A stretch of 64,000 nucleotides of DNA from assembly GCA_937888635.1 (NCBI GenBank), contig CALARG010000004.1, positions 9,013-73,012 on the forward strand. Reading direction: 5' to 3'. The notes under the pieces are model-generated. The model did no database searches, was not told the DNA's origin, and saw only the letters and a list, made by a program, of their open reading frames with translations. The DNA is from an uncultured Alphaproteobacteria bacterium (GTDB taxonomy: Bacteria; Pseudomonadota; Alphaproteobacteria; Rs-D84). Made by a program: the position numbers and the translations under genes. This document shows, one piece after another, positions 18,538-25,840 of this stretch; position 1 is the first letter of the stretch, and every line of letters starts with the position of its first letter.

Positions 18538-19035
18538 ATGAGTAAGTTATTTGTGGCATTATCGGCTTTTTTGTGTGCAATTTGCGCGGCAGATGCGGTC
18601 TGCCCGGTGTGCACAATTGCGGTTGGTGCAGGACTGGAAGGGGCGCGCCTGTTAGGGGTTGATGATGTTATTACCGGTATTTGGGCGGGTGGATTGACAT
18701 TGTCTTTGTATTTCTGGACGGTTGGTTGGCTGAAAAAGCGTGGTGTTAATAATTTCTGGTGGCAGATTGTTGTGCCTTTTGTAGTGTACTATGCGTTATT
18801 GGGGATGGTTTATTTGATGCCAGGGGTTGATTTTGGGGCGGTGACCTTGTGGGGGATTGATAAATTCTTGTTAGGGGTGATTGTTGGTACGGTCGCGTTC
18901 TATTTCGGGGCGCGTTGGTATGTAAAGATAAAACGCAATAATGGCGGTCGTGCAATGTTCCCTTTTCAAAAGGTTGTTGTGCCGTTGTCGTTATTGGCGG
19001 TTATGACGGCGGTGTTTTGGTTTATAACTAAATAA
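18538..19035 (+). CDS. Small polytopic membrane protein with CPVC motif
   Basis: 165 aa. A hydrophobic N-terminal helix (about 3-19, ending CAADA, possibly a cleaved signal) is followed by CPVCTIAVGAGLEGARLLGVDD, a Cys-x-x-Cys motif just outside the membrane. Three or four more membrane helices lie at about 43-62, 78-95, 105-123 and 142-160. The CPVC-plus-GVDD arrangement recurs in hypothetical membrane proteins of bacteria with small genomes, but I know of no assigned function. A redox or metal role is only suggested by the CxxC pair. A good ribosome site (AAAGGAAGAAAGGA) precedes the ATG. It overlaps the next gene by one base. Confidence 0.7.
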   Translation: MSKLFVALSAFLCAICAADAVCPVCTIAVGAGLEGARLLGVDDVITGIWAGGLTLSLYFWTVGWLKKRGVNNFWWQIVVPFVVYYALLGMVYLMPGVDFGAVTLWGIDKFLLGVIVGTVAFYFGARWYVKIKRNNGGRAMFPFQKVVVPLSLLAVMTAVFWFITK

Positions 19036-19259
19036 TGGTGGGTTGTATGGCACAAAAGAAAGAATTGTTTGATATCGGTTCAGATAATGATTTGCAGGTG
19101 GCGATGATGAATTTGCATATGGCAATGCAATGCGCAACGGAAAATGTCGGGGTTGTGCCATTGTTACAGGAAGTTCGTGCGGTGTTGGGACAGTATGCAA
19201 AGTGTTCTGATGCAGATATAGCAAAACAGTGCGATAAGTATTTTTATAAAAAAAGTTAA
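19035..19259 (+). CDS. Small hypothetical protein
   Basis: Up to 74 aa. The first ATG (19035) overlaps the preceding stop as TAATG. The second in-frame ATG at 19047 would give 70 aa (starting MAQKKELFDIG) and may be the true start, since GGTGGG lies before it. The protein is soluble and helical in composition, with three cysteines (four if the first ATG is used) and no signal peptide. I do not recognise a family. The one-base overlap implies co-expression with the CPVC membrane protein. Confidence 0.6.
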   Translation: MVGCMAQKKELFDIGSDNDLQVAMMNLHMAMQCATENVGVVPLLQEVRAVLGQYAKCSDADIAKQCDKYFYKKS

Positions 19260-19288
19260 AGGATTTTATAAAAAGATGTAATTTGCTG

Positions 19289-19318
19289 TTGATTTAAAAT
19301 GGCAAAAAATGTTAAAAT
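19289..19318 (+). promoter_or_regulatory. Putative sigma-70 promoter of the RSA-repeat protein gene
   Basis: TTGATT (19289-19294), an 18-bp spacer and TAAAAT (19313-19318). The predicted transcript starts near 19325, downstream of the ATG at 19309, so the GTG at 19339 is the more likely translation start. Confidence 0.5.
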
Positions 19319-19338
19319 GCAAAAAAGAGAGAATTGAC

Positions 19339-21876
19339 GTGAAACAAATATTAACACATTTTTGTAAGTTTTCTGCAGTTTTAGCGACAATTGGTGGCGT
19401 CGGCTTTGCACATGCTGATCAGGCGCCAAATCCGCGCAGTGCGACGGTGACAAATGTTGCGTCGGGGCGCAGCGAGGGACGCGTTGTTAAACGCGGTGCG
19501 GGGACAAATGCAAATGTTGTGGCAAATACTTCGCGCAGTGCGGTGCGTCGTGATATATCGGTTGCGTCACGTGATGTTGCAATGGATAAAAAGAAAACTG
19601 CACGCAGCGCGACAGCTGCTCGTGTGCAACCAGGACGCAGTGCGACGGTGGCACGCAGTGGTGCGATTAATGCGGGTCGTGCCGCAATGCCGGGTGTTGG
19701 TGCGAATGCAGCGCGCAGTGCAGCCAGTGTAATTAGCGGTTTGGCACGTGCGGCGTCGCGTGCACGTGCAACGGCGGTGTTTTCAGATATTTCCAAGATT
19801 GGTGGTGGATATTCAGAATGTCGTGATGCATACGCAACATGTATGGATCAGTTTTGTGCAAATGCAAATGATACATATCGTCGCTGTTTCTGCAGTTCCA
19901 GATTTACAGAATTTCGTGATATGGAATGGGCCATGGATCAGGCCAAGGTTCTGTTGCAGAAATTTGAAGACAATAATTTAAATGCAGTTGACAAGACGGC
20001 AGCCGAAGTTAATGCAATGTACACTGCAACAGTTGGTGAAGCGGCGATTAAAAACGATACCAGTGGTGCGCAAAGCATTTTGAATGAAATTGGCGATTTG
20101 TTGTCTGGAAAAAAGAAAGCGACATCGTCAAATGCGGCAGCTTCTTCTTCATCTATGGGGATTATGTCATTGGACTTTTCAACCGATATCGGCGATGTTT
20201 GGGGCGAAGGTGGCGCAGATCCGTTTGACAGTGGTTCTATATTCAGCACAGGTGGCGGTGTGGATTTGACCACATTAGAAGGTCAGGCGTTGTACAATGA
20301 ATCTAATAAGCAGTGCGTTCAGTTGATTAAGGAAAATTGTGAAAGCAATGCGGTTCTGAACATGGCGACCAGTGCGTACAATATCATGATTTCCCAGGAT
20401 TGTAATGCGTATGAAAAAAGTGTTAACAAAAAGCGTGAACAGGTTATGTCAACGGTTCGCCAGGCGGAAAAGATTCTGCGTGACGCCCGTCTGGAAGAAT
20501 ACCGTGCGCATAATTCGCGTGATGTAAACGAATGTATCGCCAAGGTCCAGGCCGCTTTGTTGGCGGATACAGCGTGCGGTCCGAATTATAAACGTTGTTT
20601 GGATTATAGTGGTGCGTATGTAAATCAGTCAACGGGTGAACCGATTTATTCCCAGCGTTTGTTTGAATTGACAAACATTATTACCCTGGCCGGGGCTGGT
20701 GGTGATATGGATGTTTTGGGACAGAATCCAAAGTTTGACCAGTTCTTGGATTCCAAGAAGATGTATGCGGAATCAGCATTGGATTCATGTCGTGGTATTG
20801 CAGATAATGTTTGGACAGAATTTAAACGCATGGCGTTGATTGAAATCGCCCAGGCACAAGATGCCAAGATTGAAGAAGTCAAAATGTCGTGTGTTAATAC
20901 AATGAAAGAATGTTATGATACACAGTCCAGTGCATTGAAAAGCTTTGATGATACAACCGCCAAAACATCGGGTGCGATGTCGGCATATGCAGCCAAGGCA
21001 ATGTGCGAAGACAAGGTTATTGCGTGCGCATCATTGTATGGCGATACAACGGGATGTGAATTTGATGGCAATGGTCGTTTGACAGCGGGAACCAAAAAGG
21101 CAGATGGGACAGCATCAACACGTTGTGGTTTGACATCATTGTTGGCGTTTGTTGATACGGTTGACAATGTCCGTGTTGCCGAAGGTTGTGATGCCGCAAT
21201 TGAAACCCAATTAAAGGAATGGTGCACCCCAACAGATGGCAGTGGCGAAGCATATCCATGGAATTGCCGTCAGTGGGGACTGGATGAATTAAGTGTAAAT
21301 GTGTACAAGTTTGCGGCAAATTCATGCGCAGATCCAACAAAGGCAAAACCACAGATTGCAAGCAATGCAACAGCGGCGGCGGCGCGTCAGGCCCTGACAG
21401 CGACGGGTGCGGTACCATTGGATACATTGAACAAGATTGACCAGGCAATTAATGAAATTAAATGGCAGATGGAATATGTATTTATTGAAAAATGTGAAGA
21501 ATTAGAGGGGTATTGGGTTGATGCGGAAATTGTTGCAGAAAACAAAGATTCAAACAGAGGCTTGTTGAATGCGCCGGATTTGATTGGATTCTATAATGCA
21601 ATATATGGTACCGGCAGCAGCAGCACAACCAAAGGGGCCGCAACATGGGGCAAGTGTGTGCAAAACACAACCCGTGTATTGTGCGAGGCATATAATTCAA
21701 ATATCGTATCTGATAAAGATGATGTAGGTGGCACCACAGAGACGAAGTTGTTGGCAAAGTATAATGCGGACAAGGATGAATGTGAATTTAGTGCCGAATG
21801 GTATGAAAACCAGTGTAAGTTGCTGGGGAATGGGTATTATGAAAATGGCGTATGCTATGTTGCACCGGAGAATTAA
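19339..21876 (+). CDS. Large secreted protein with RSA-repeat N-terminus
   Basis: 845 aa from GTG 19339, chosen because AGAGAG precedes it and the promoter excludes the earlier in-frame ATG at 19309. A Sec signal peptide (about residues 1-26, ending GFAHA) is followed by a low-complexity, Arg/Ser/Ala-rich region to about residue 145, with many RSA or RSAT units spaced by short variable stretches. A Cys-containing globular and helical part follows, with many CxxxC pairs (for example YATCMDQFCANANDTYRRCFC), a Gly/Ser-rich spacer near 250-300 and a C-terminus ending in NGYYENGVCYV. I recognise no named family, and the export signal and cysteines point to the periplasm or cell surface. A second secreted protein starts 4 nt downstream. 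Confidence 0.7.
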   Translation: MKQILTHFCKFSAVLATIGGVGFAHADQAPNPRSATVTNVASGRSEGRVVKRGAGTNANVVANTSRSAVRRDISVASRDVAMDKKKTARSATAARVQPGRSATVARSGAINAGRAAMPGVGANAARSAASVISGLARAASRARATAVFSDISKIGGGYSECRDAYATCMDQFCANANDTYRRCFCSSRFTEFRDMEWAMDQAKVLLQKFEDNNLNAVDKTAAEVNAMYTATVGEAAIKNDTSGAQSILNEIGDLLSGKKKATSSNAAASSSSMGIMSLDFSTDIGDVWGEGGADPFDSGSIFSTGGGVDLTTLEGQALYNESNKQCVQLIKENCESNAVLNMATSAYNIMISQDCNAYEKSVNKKREQVMSTVRQAEKILRDARLEEYRAHNSRDVNECIAKVQAALLADTACGPNYKRCLDYSGAYVNQSTGEPIYSQRLFELTNIITLAGAGGDMDVLGQNPKFDQFLDSKKMYAESALDSCRGIADNVWTEFKRMALIEIAQAQDAKIEEVKMSCVNTMKECYDTQSSALKSFDDTTAKTSGAMSAYAAKAMCEDKVIACASLYGDTTGCEFDGNGRLTAGTKKADGTASTRCGLTSLLAFVDTVDNVRVAEGCDAAIETQLKEWCTPTDGSGEAYPWNCRQWGLDELSVNVYKFAANSCADPTKAKPQIASNATAAAARQALTATGAVPLDTLNKIDQAINEIKWQMEYVFIEKCEELEGYWVDAEIVAENKDSNRGLLNAPDLIGFYNAIYGTGSSSTTKGAATWGKCVQNTTRVLCEAYNSNIVSDKDDVGGTTETKLLAKYNADKDECEFSAEWYENQCKLLGNGYYENGVCYVAPEN

Positions 21877-21880
21877 GAGC

Positions 21881-23122
21881 ATGAAACGAATTGGACAATT
21901 TTTTGTTGTGGGATTGTTGTGTGTTGCGACACAGACGTCTGCGTATGCGATAAGTGTTGTTTCAGATGCCCTGTCGGCTAAGTGGGGATATACCAAGGCA
22001 ACAAGCATAACCAGTGCGGGCGGTCGTGGTGAATTTATTATTGATGGTTATTTGTCTTTGGGCAGTAGAGGGTCACATGGCGACGAAGGTGCAATTGTTG
22101 GGGTTATCGCACAACAAATTGTTGAGCATGGTGGTTGGTTTTGTCCGTATCATATACAATGTGGAAACGGGAAAAGAAATCAGTTGTCCTGGTTATTATA
22201 CTATCGTCCATATGGGTATGCGGATTCAAAGTGCGCATGGTTGTGTGAAAAAGGCTATTCTGGTCCGAATTGTGAAAAGCAGTATACAGAAGATGGCAGC
22301 AAAAAGAATGTAAATGTTATTTCAAATATGCGTTCCGGTATTGCGCGTTGGCAAGAAGGTGGCAACCGAAGTGACCTTTCCGGCCAGGTTCAGGGTTTTT
22401 ATTCATGGGAATATCATTTTAAACCGACTGCAAAGAACGATCGTGGGGAACACAATGTTTTGCTGGGGGTTGTTGATTTCTTGAAAAATGGTGTAAAGGT
22501 GGCGCCGGTTCAGGTTGGTTGTCAGTGGAACAATTGGAGATATATTGATTCTTGGGTTCAGCGTGCAGATGCTATGACGACAAAGTACACACTGTTATGT
22601 AAACAGGGTTTTCAACCAAATGCAACAAATACGGATTGTGAATATGCAACGGCGGATATGTTGGAAGACATTAATCCGATATTCTGTGGTAATTTCCCAG
22701 AAGAATATTATAAACCAGAACTGCATCGTTTGAAAAAGAATGAGGAGGCAGGTTGTTATATTTATTTGTGCAAAGATCCAACCAAAGCATTTACCGCCCT
22801 AGGGAAGGTGGATGTTTGTGAAGATTGTGCGACAAGTATTCGTGGTGGCCCCAGTTTGGTTGATGGAACATGCGTTGTTTGTAATCGGCCTGGTCAATAT
22901 TTTGATGCAAACAGTAGCACATGTAAGAGCGCCCAGGGATATTCCAGTCAGGATTTGCAATATGGTAAAGGTCAAGGTAAGGGGTCATACAAGAATGATA
23001 TCTATGGACAGTGTTGGACCAAAACTTCACCCGCGGATTATAGGATTTGTGTAAAGTCGGGCGGTAAGTTGACTGTTGAAGATTTGGAAGAGGCACAAGA
23101 AGGTTTTAGCAATATTAAGTAA
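21881..23122 (+). CDS. Secreted Cys-rich protein with EGF-like motif
   Basis: 413 aa from ATG 21881, which gives a proper signal peptide (MKRIGQFFVVGLLCVATQTSAYA); longer in-frame starts run into the preceding gene. The mature part has aromatic-rich regions and a CAWLCEKGYSGPNC stretch at about 115-130 that looks like an EGF-type loop. A C-terminal Cys-rich section follows (CEDCATSIRGG, CVVCNRPGQYF), resembling the CPAG-type modules of the giant proteins. No catalytic motif was seen. It lies 4 nt after the RSA-repeat protein gene and before a terminator, so the two form a likely two-gene operon for secreted or surface proteins. Confidence 0.7.
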   Translation: MKRIGQFFVVGLLCVATQTSAYAISVVSDALSAKWGYTKATSITSAGGRGEFIIDGYLSLGSRGSHGDEGAIVGVIAQQIVEHGGWFCPYHIQCGNGKRNQLSWLLYYRPYGYADSKCAWLCEKGYSGPNCEKQYTEDGSKKNVNVISNMRSGIARWQEGGNRSDLSGQVQGFYSWEYHFKPTAKNDRGEHNVLLGVVDFLKNGVKVAPVQVGCQWNNWRYIDSWVQRADAMTTKYTLLCKQGFQPNATNTDCEYATADMLEDINPIFCGNFPEEYYKPELHRLKKNEEAGCYIYLCKDPTKAFTALGKVDVCEDCATSIRGGPSLVDGTCVVCNRPGQYFDANSSTCKSAQGYSSQDLQYGKGQGKGSYKNDIYGQCWTKTSPADYRICVKSGGKLTVEDLEEAQEGFSNIK

Positions 23123-23128
23123 TTAAAA

Positions 23129-23156
23129 TTCCGCCCATGTGGCGGTTTTTTTTTTT
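23129..23156 (+). terminator. Rho-independent terminator
   Basis: CCGCC/GGCGG stem with CATGT loop (23131-23145), followed by eleven T. It ends the 19339-23122 operon. Confidence 0.85.
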
Positions 23157-23504
23157 AGTGATAAGTTGCTAGTGTAAGTGGTTAGTGGTGGTCCCTGCGG
23201 GGCAATGGATACCGGCCTGCGCCGGTATGACGAAGAGGAAAAATGACCTGGGGCCTGCGGCCCGACCGCGGGATGACAGAAATGTTTAATTTTTTGCGGA
23301 TACTAACAACTATTAACAACTAATATAAACTTTTATTTATCACAGTAAAAATAAGTCCGTCATACCGGCGCAGGCCGGTATCCATTGTAATCATAAAACA
23401 CAGTGGACCCCGACCTTCGCACGCGTGACGATTTTTTCCCGACACTAATCACTTACAACTTACACTAACAACTAACATAAACTTTTATTTATCTGTAAAA
23501 ATTG
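23157..23504. repeat. Repeat-rich intergenic region, no gene
   Basis: No supported ORF. It holds two inverted copies of a palindromic element (ATACCGGCCTGCGCCGGTAT at 23209-23228 and its complement at 23362-23381) and degraded relatives near 23251-23278. A 20-nt unit GTCCCTGCGGGGCAATGGAT at 23191-23210 recurs at 34912 and 35095. Degenerate GTTAGTG/GTAAGTG runs lie at both ends. Confidence 0.8.
23319..23366. repeat. 48-bp repeat, inverted copy at 34945-34992
   Basis: Base-by-base comparison shows this 48-bp segment to be the exact reverse complement of 34945-34992. The pair encloses the XRE regulator, gpmI and the second giant gene (about 11.6 kb). Confidence 0.95.
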
Positions 23505-23531
23505 AAATAAAAAAAACCGCCGGGGCGGTTT
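23505..23531 (-). terminator. Terminator of the XRE regulator gene (reverse strand)
   Basis: On the reverse strand, AAACCGC/GCGGTTT with a four-base loop followed by a T-run, 22 bases after the stop of the reverse gene. Confidence 0.75.
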
Positions 23532-23552
23532 GTCAGAATGTGGAAATGTGCC

Positions 23553-23972
23553 CTATTCCTGGCCGTTTAGGGCGCGCAACATTTTCATTACCATTTCGCG
23601 TTGTTCATCGTTTGGTAATTTCCAATACAGATTTATTAATTGTAATGATTCATTTTTACCCAATGGGTCGGCCGGCCGATTGTCGCGCAGATATGTTTTT
23701 GGTAAATGACCGTTGCGGGGTTCGCGTTCAATATGCCCCGGCAGGCCCGCAAAGAAAAATGAAACCGGGGTTTCCAGTGCGGCACTTAGTTCAAACAGGC
23801 GCGATGCAGATATGCGATTGCCCGCGGATTCGTATTTTTGAATCTGTTGGAATGTGACCCCACAGATTTTTGCCAAATCTTTTTGAGACATGCCCATCAT
23901 AATACGGCGCAGTTGCATACGCTGGCCAATGTGTTCGTCAATTGAATTTGGTTTAAATGGTTTGCCACTCAT
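23553..23972 (-). CDS. XRE-family HTH transcriptional regulator
   Basis: 139 aa. The helix-turn-helix domain at about residues 13-68 has the XRE/Cro pattern (IGQRMQLRRIMMGMSQKDLAKICGVTFQQIQKYESAGNRISASRLFELSAAL, read in pieces), the form common in alphaproteobacteria. The C-terminal half (HLPKTYL..., LINLYWKLPNDEQREMVMKML) is a short helical region of the kind seen in cell-cycle or stress XRE regulators. It is transcribed divergently from gpmI. A palindrome TTCCTATAGGAA at its likely transcription start suggests autoregulation. GGAG lies about 8 nt before the ATG. Confidence 0.88.
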   Translation of the reverse strand: MSGKPFKPNSIDEHIGQRMQLRRIMMGMSQKDLAKICGVTFQQIQKYESAGNRISASRLFELSAALETPVSFFFAGLPGHIEREPRNGHLPKTYLRDNRPADPLGKNESLQLINLYWKLPNDEQREMVMKMLRALNGQE

Positions 23973-23992
23973 TTCCTAGTCTCCATATTGAT

Positions 23993-24004
23993 TTCCTATA
24001 GGAA
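23993..24004. promoter_or_regulatory. Candidate operator TTCCTATAGGAA
   Basis: Perfect 12-bp palindrome at the predicted start of the reverse transcript for the XRE gene, with a further TTCCTA half-site at 23972-23977. It is a plausible autorepression site for the XRE protein, which is inference. Confidence 0.45.
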
Positions 24005-24007
24005 TAT

Positions 24008-24059
24008 TTTATACAATTTTTCTTTTGCTTTTGCAATTAAAAAACGGTTATGATATCTT
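24008..24059. promoter_or_regulatory. Divergent promoter pair sharing a palindromic -35
   Basis: TTGCAA at 24031-24036 reads the same on both strands. Reverse: a 17-bp spacer to TATAAA (complement of 24008-24013). Forward: a 17-bp spacer to TATCTT (24054-24059). The reverse start would serve the XRE gene and the forward start gpmI. Confidence 0.5.
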
Positions 24060-24087
24060 GAATTTTAATCTAATTAAGGGGAAAAAT

Positions 24088-25560
24088 ATGAACAAACCGT
24101 TGGTTTTATGTATTATGGATGGCGTTGGTATAGATGGCGCATCAGAATATAATGCCGTTACACGGGCAAAAATGCCTTTCTTTAACGAATTGTTGGCAAA
24201 ATATCCACATTCGCGACTGAATGCCAGTGGGGTGGCGGTTGGCCTGCCGGATGGAACAATGGGAAATTCTGAGGTTGGTCATATCACCATGGGTGCAGGA
24301 CGGGTTGTAAACCAGTTCTTGCGCAGGTTTCAAATTGAAGACTGGGCAAAAAATGTCCCGTTGAATGAATTTATTTCGTCTGTAAAAAATGACGGCGGTA
24401 TTGTGCATGTCGCAGGATTAATGAGTGACGGTCGTGTTCATTCCGATATTGGGGACATTTTGATAATTGTGGAACGAATTGTTGATGCTGGGTTGCGTGT
24501 GTGTATTCACTTTATCGCAGATGGGCGTGATACCCTGCCCCAGTCTGCGCCAGAATATATTGCGATGATAAAAAATCGCATGGCGGCGGCAATTGATGAT
24601 GGGCGTGTGTTCTTTGGGACTTTGTCGGGGCGTTATTATGCAATGGACAGAAATCAAAATATGGACCGGACACAGTTGGCAATTGATGCAATTGCAAATG
24701 CAAAATCTGAATTCTGTGCGTCAACAATTGATGCGGCGTTGGCCGATGCATATGCCCGCGGTCAAACAGACGAATTTATCGTGCCAACTGTCATTGATGG
24801 CGATGTGCCGATTCGTTCTTGTGATGGGGTGCTGTTTGGGAACTATCGCAGTGACCGTGCACGCCAAATTATGCGCGAATTGTTAAAGACAGGTGCGCAT
24901 GTGTTGTGCTTTTCACAATATGGCGAAGGATTGAATGAATTATGCCCTGCACTGTTGCCAGATGAAAGTATAGAAAATACACTGGGGGATGTGTTGGCGA
25001 ATAATGGTTTGTCGCAACTGCGCATTGCCGAGACGGAAAAGTATAATCATGTGACATATTTCTTTGATGCGGAACGCAATGTTGACTTTGATAATGAAAA
25101 GAAAATCTTAATCCCGTCGCCCGATGTTGCGACATTTGATATGAAACCAGAAATGTCTGCGATTGAAATTACAGATGCCTTAATCCCAGAATTGGGAAAT
25201 TGGGATGTTGTAATATTAAATTGGGCAAATGGTGATATGGTTGGACATACGGGTAATGTTGATGCAACGATTCGTGCAATGGAAACACTGGATGCGCAAT
25301 TGGCGCGACTGGTGCCGGCGGTGCTGGCGCGGGGTGGTGCGTTGCTGATAACGGCAGATCATGGAAACGCAGAAAAACTGTGGGATGCGGATAATAATCT
25401 GCCGTGGACGGCGCATACGACCAATCCGGTAAACTTGATTGTTGTTTCTGATGATATTCGGGCGGTGCGTGATGGCGGGCTGGCCGATATTGCGCCAACA
25501 ATGCTGAAAATGCTGGGGGTGGAAATCCCACCAGAAATGACAGGTGTGTCATTAGTATAA
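24088..25560 (+). CDS. gpmI: 2,3-bisphosphoglycerate-independent phosphoglycerate mutase
   Basis: 490 aa from ATG 24088, preceded by AAGGGG; it is the start that gives the family N-terminus NKPLVLCIMDGVG. It interconverts 3- and 2-phosphoglycerate in glycolysis using two metal ions and a phosphoserine. Asp11 (MDGVG) is a metal ligand and Ser61 (MGNSEVGH) the phosphorylated serine. DGRD near 153-156, the GRYYAMDR motif and the C-terminal ITADHGNAE metal site are all present. Somewhat shorter than the typical 510 aa but complete. It is followed by its own terminator and is divergent from the XRE regulator. Confidence 0.96.
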   Translation: MNKPLVLCIMDGVGIDGASEYNAVTRAKMPFFNELLAKYPHSRLNASGVAVGLPDGTMGNSEVGHITMGAGRVVNQFLRRFQIEDWAKNVPLNEFISSVKNDGGIVHVAGLMSDGRVHSDIGDILIIVERIVDAGLRVCIHFIADGRDTLPQSAPEYIAMIKNRMAAAIDDGRVFFGTLSGRYYAMDRNQNMDRTQLAIDAIANAKSEFCASTIDAALADAYARGQTDEFIVPTVIDGDVPIRSCDGVLFGNYRSDRARQIMRELLKTGAHVLCFSQYGEGLNELCPALLPDESIENTLGDVLANNGLSQLRIAETEKYNHVTYFFDAERNVDFDNEKKILIPSPDVATFDMKPEMSAIEITDALIPELGNWDVVILNWANGDMVGHTGNVDATIRAMETLDAQLARLVPAVLARGGALLITADHGNAEKLWDADNNLPWTAHTTNPVNLIVVSDDIRAVRDGGLADIAPTMLKMLGVEIPPEMTGVSLV

Positions 25561-25563
25561 AAA

Positions 25564-25589
25564 AAAAGTCCCCGTAAAGGGGATTTTTT
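25564..25589 (+). terminator. Rho-independent terminator after gpmI
   Basis: TCCCC/GGGGA stem with GTAAA loop, flanked by an A-run before and a T-run after, immediately downstream of the gpmI stop. Confidence 0.85.
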
Positions 25590-25780
25590 AGTTGTAAGTT
25601 GTTAGTGTAAGTGATTAGTGTCGGTTTTTATTTTCTTAGCCCCTGTTCCCGCGATGGCCGGAATGACAAATATGATGAATCGTTTACTGCGATAAACTTT
25701 TATTTGTTTAAGAAAACGGAAATTTATCGGCGAAAAAATACTGTCAAAAAAATTATTGCTGTGTTGGGGGAATTTTTTAC
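25590..25780. repeat. Intergenic region with degenerate repeats, no gene
   Basis: It contains a GTAAGTTGTTAGTGTAAGTG run (25591-25610) and a decayed copy of the TTCCCGC...GGAAT palindrome at about 25646-25664. A short piece resembling the AAACTTTTATTT part of the 48-bp repeat lies near 25694-25705. No credible ORF was seen. Confidence 0.65.
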
Positions 25781-25809
25781 TTGTGCAAAATTGCTGGTTT
25801 TTCTATGAT
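25781..25809 (+). promoter_or_regulatory. Putative sigma-70 promoter of giant gene 2
   Basis: TTGTGC (25781-25786), 17-bp spacer, TATGAT (25804-25809). It aligns with the promoter of giant gene 1. The -10 box contains the ATG at 25805, so translation must start further down, at 25841. Confidence 0.55.
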
Positions 25810-25840
25810 AAAGACAAAAGAGAAAAAGAAAGTGGGAAGA

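Noticed and set aside
25611..25808. 65-codon forward ORF before giant gene 2
   Set aside because: It spans repeats and the giant-gene promoter, with no ribosome site or protein-like composition.
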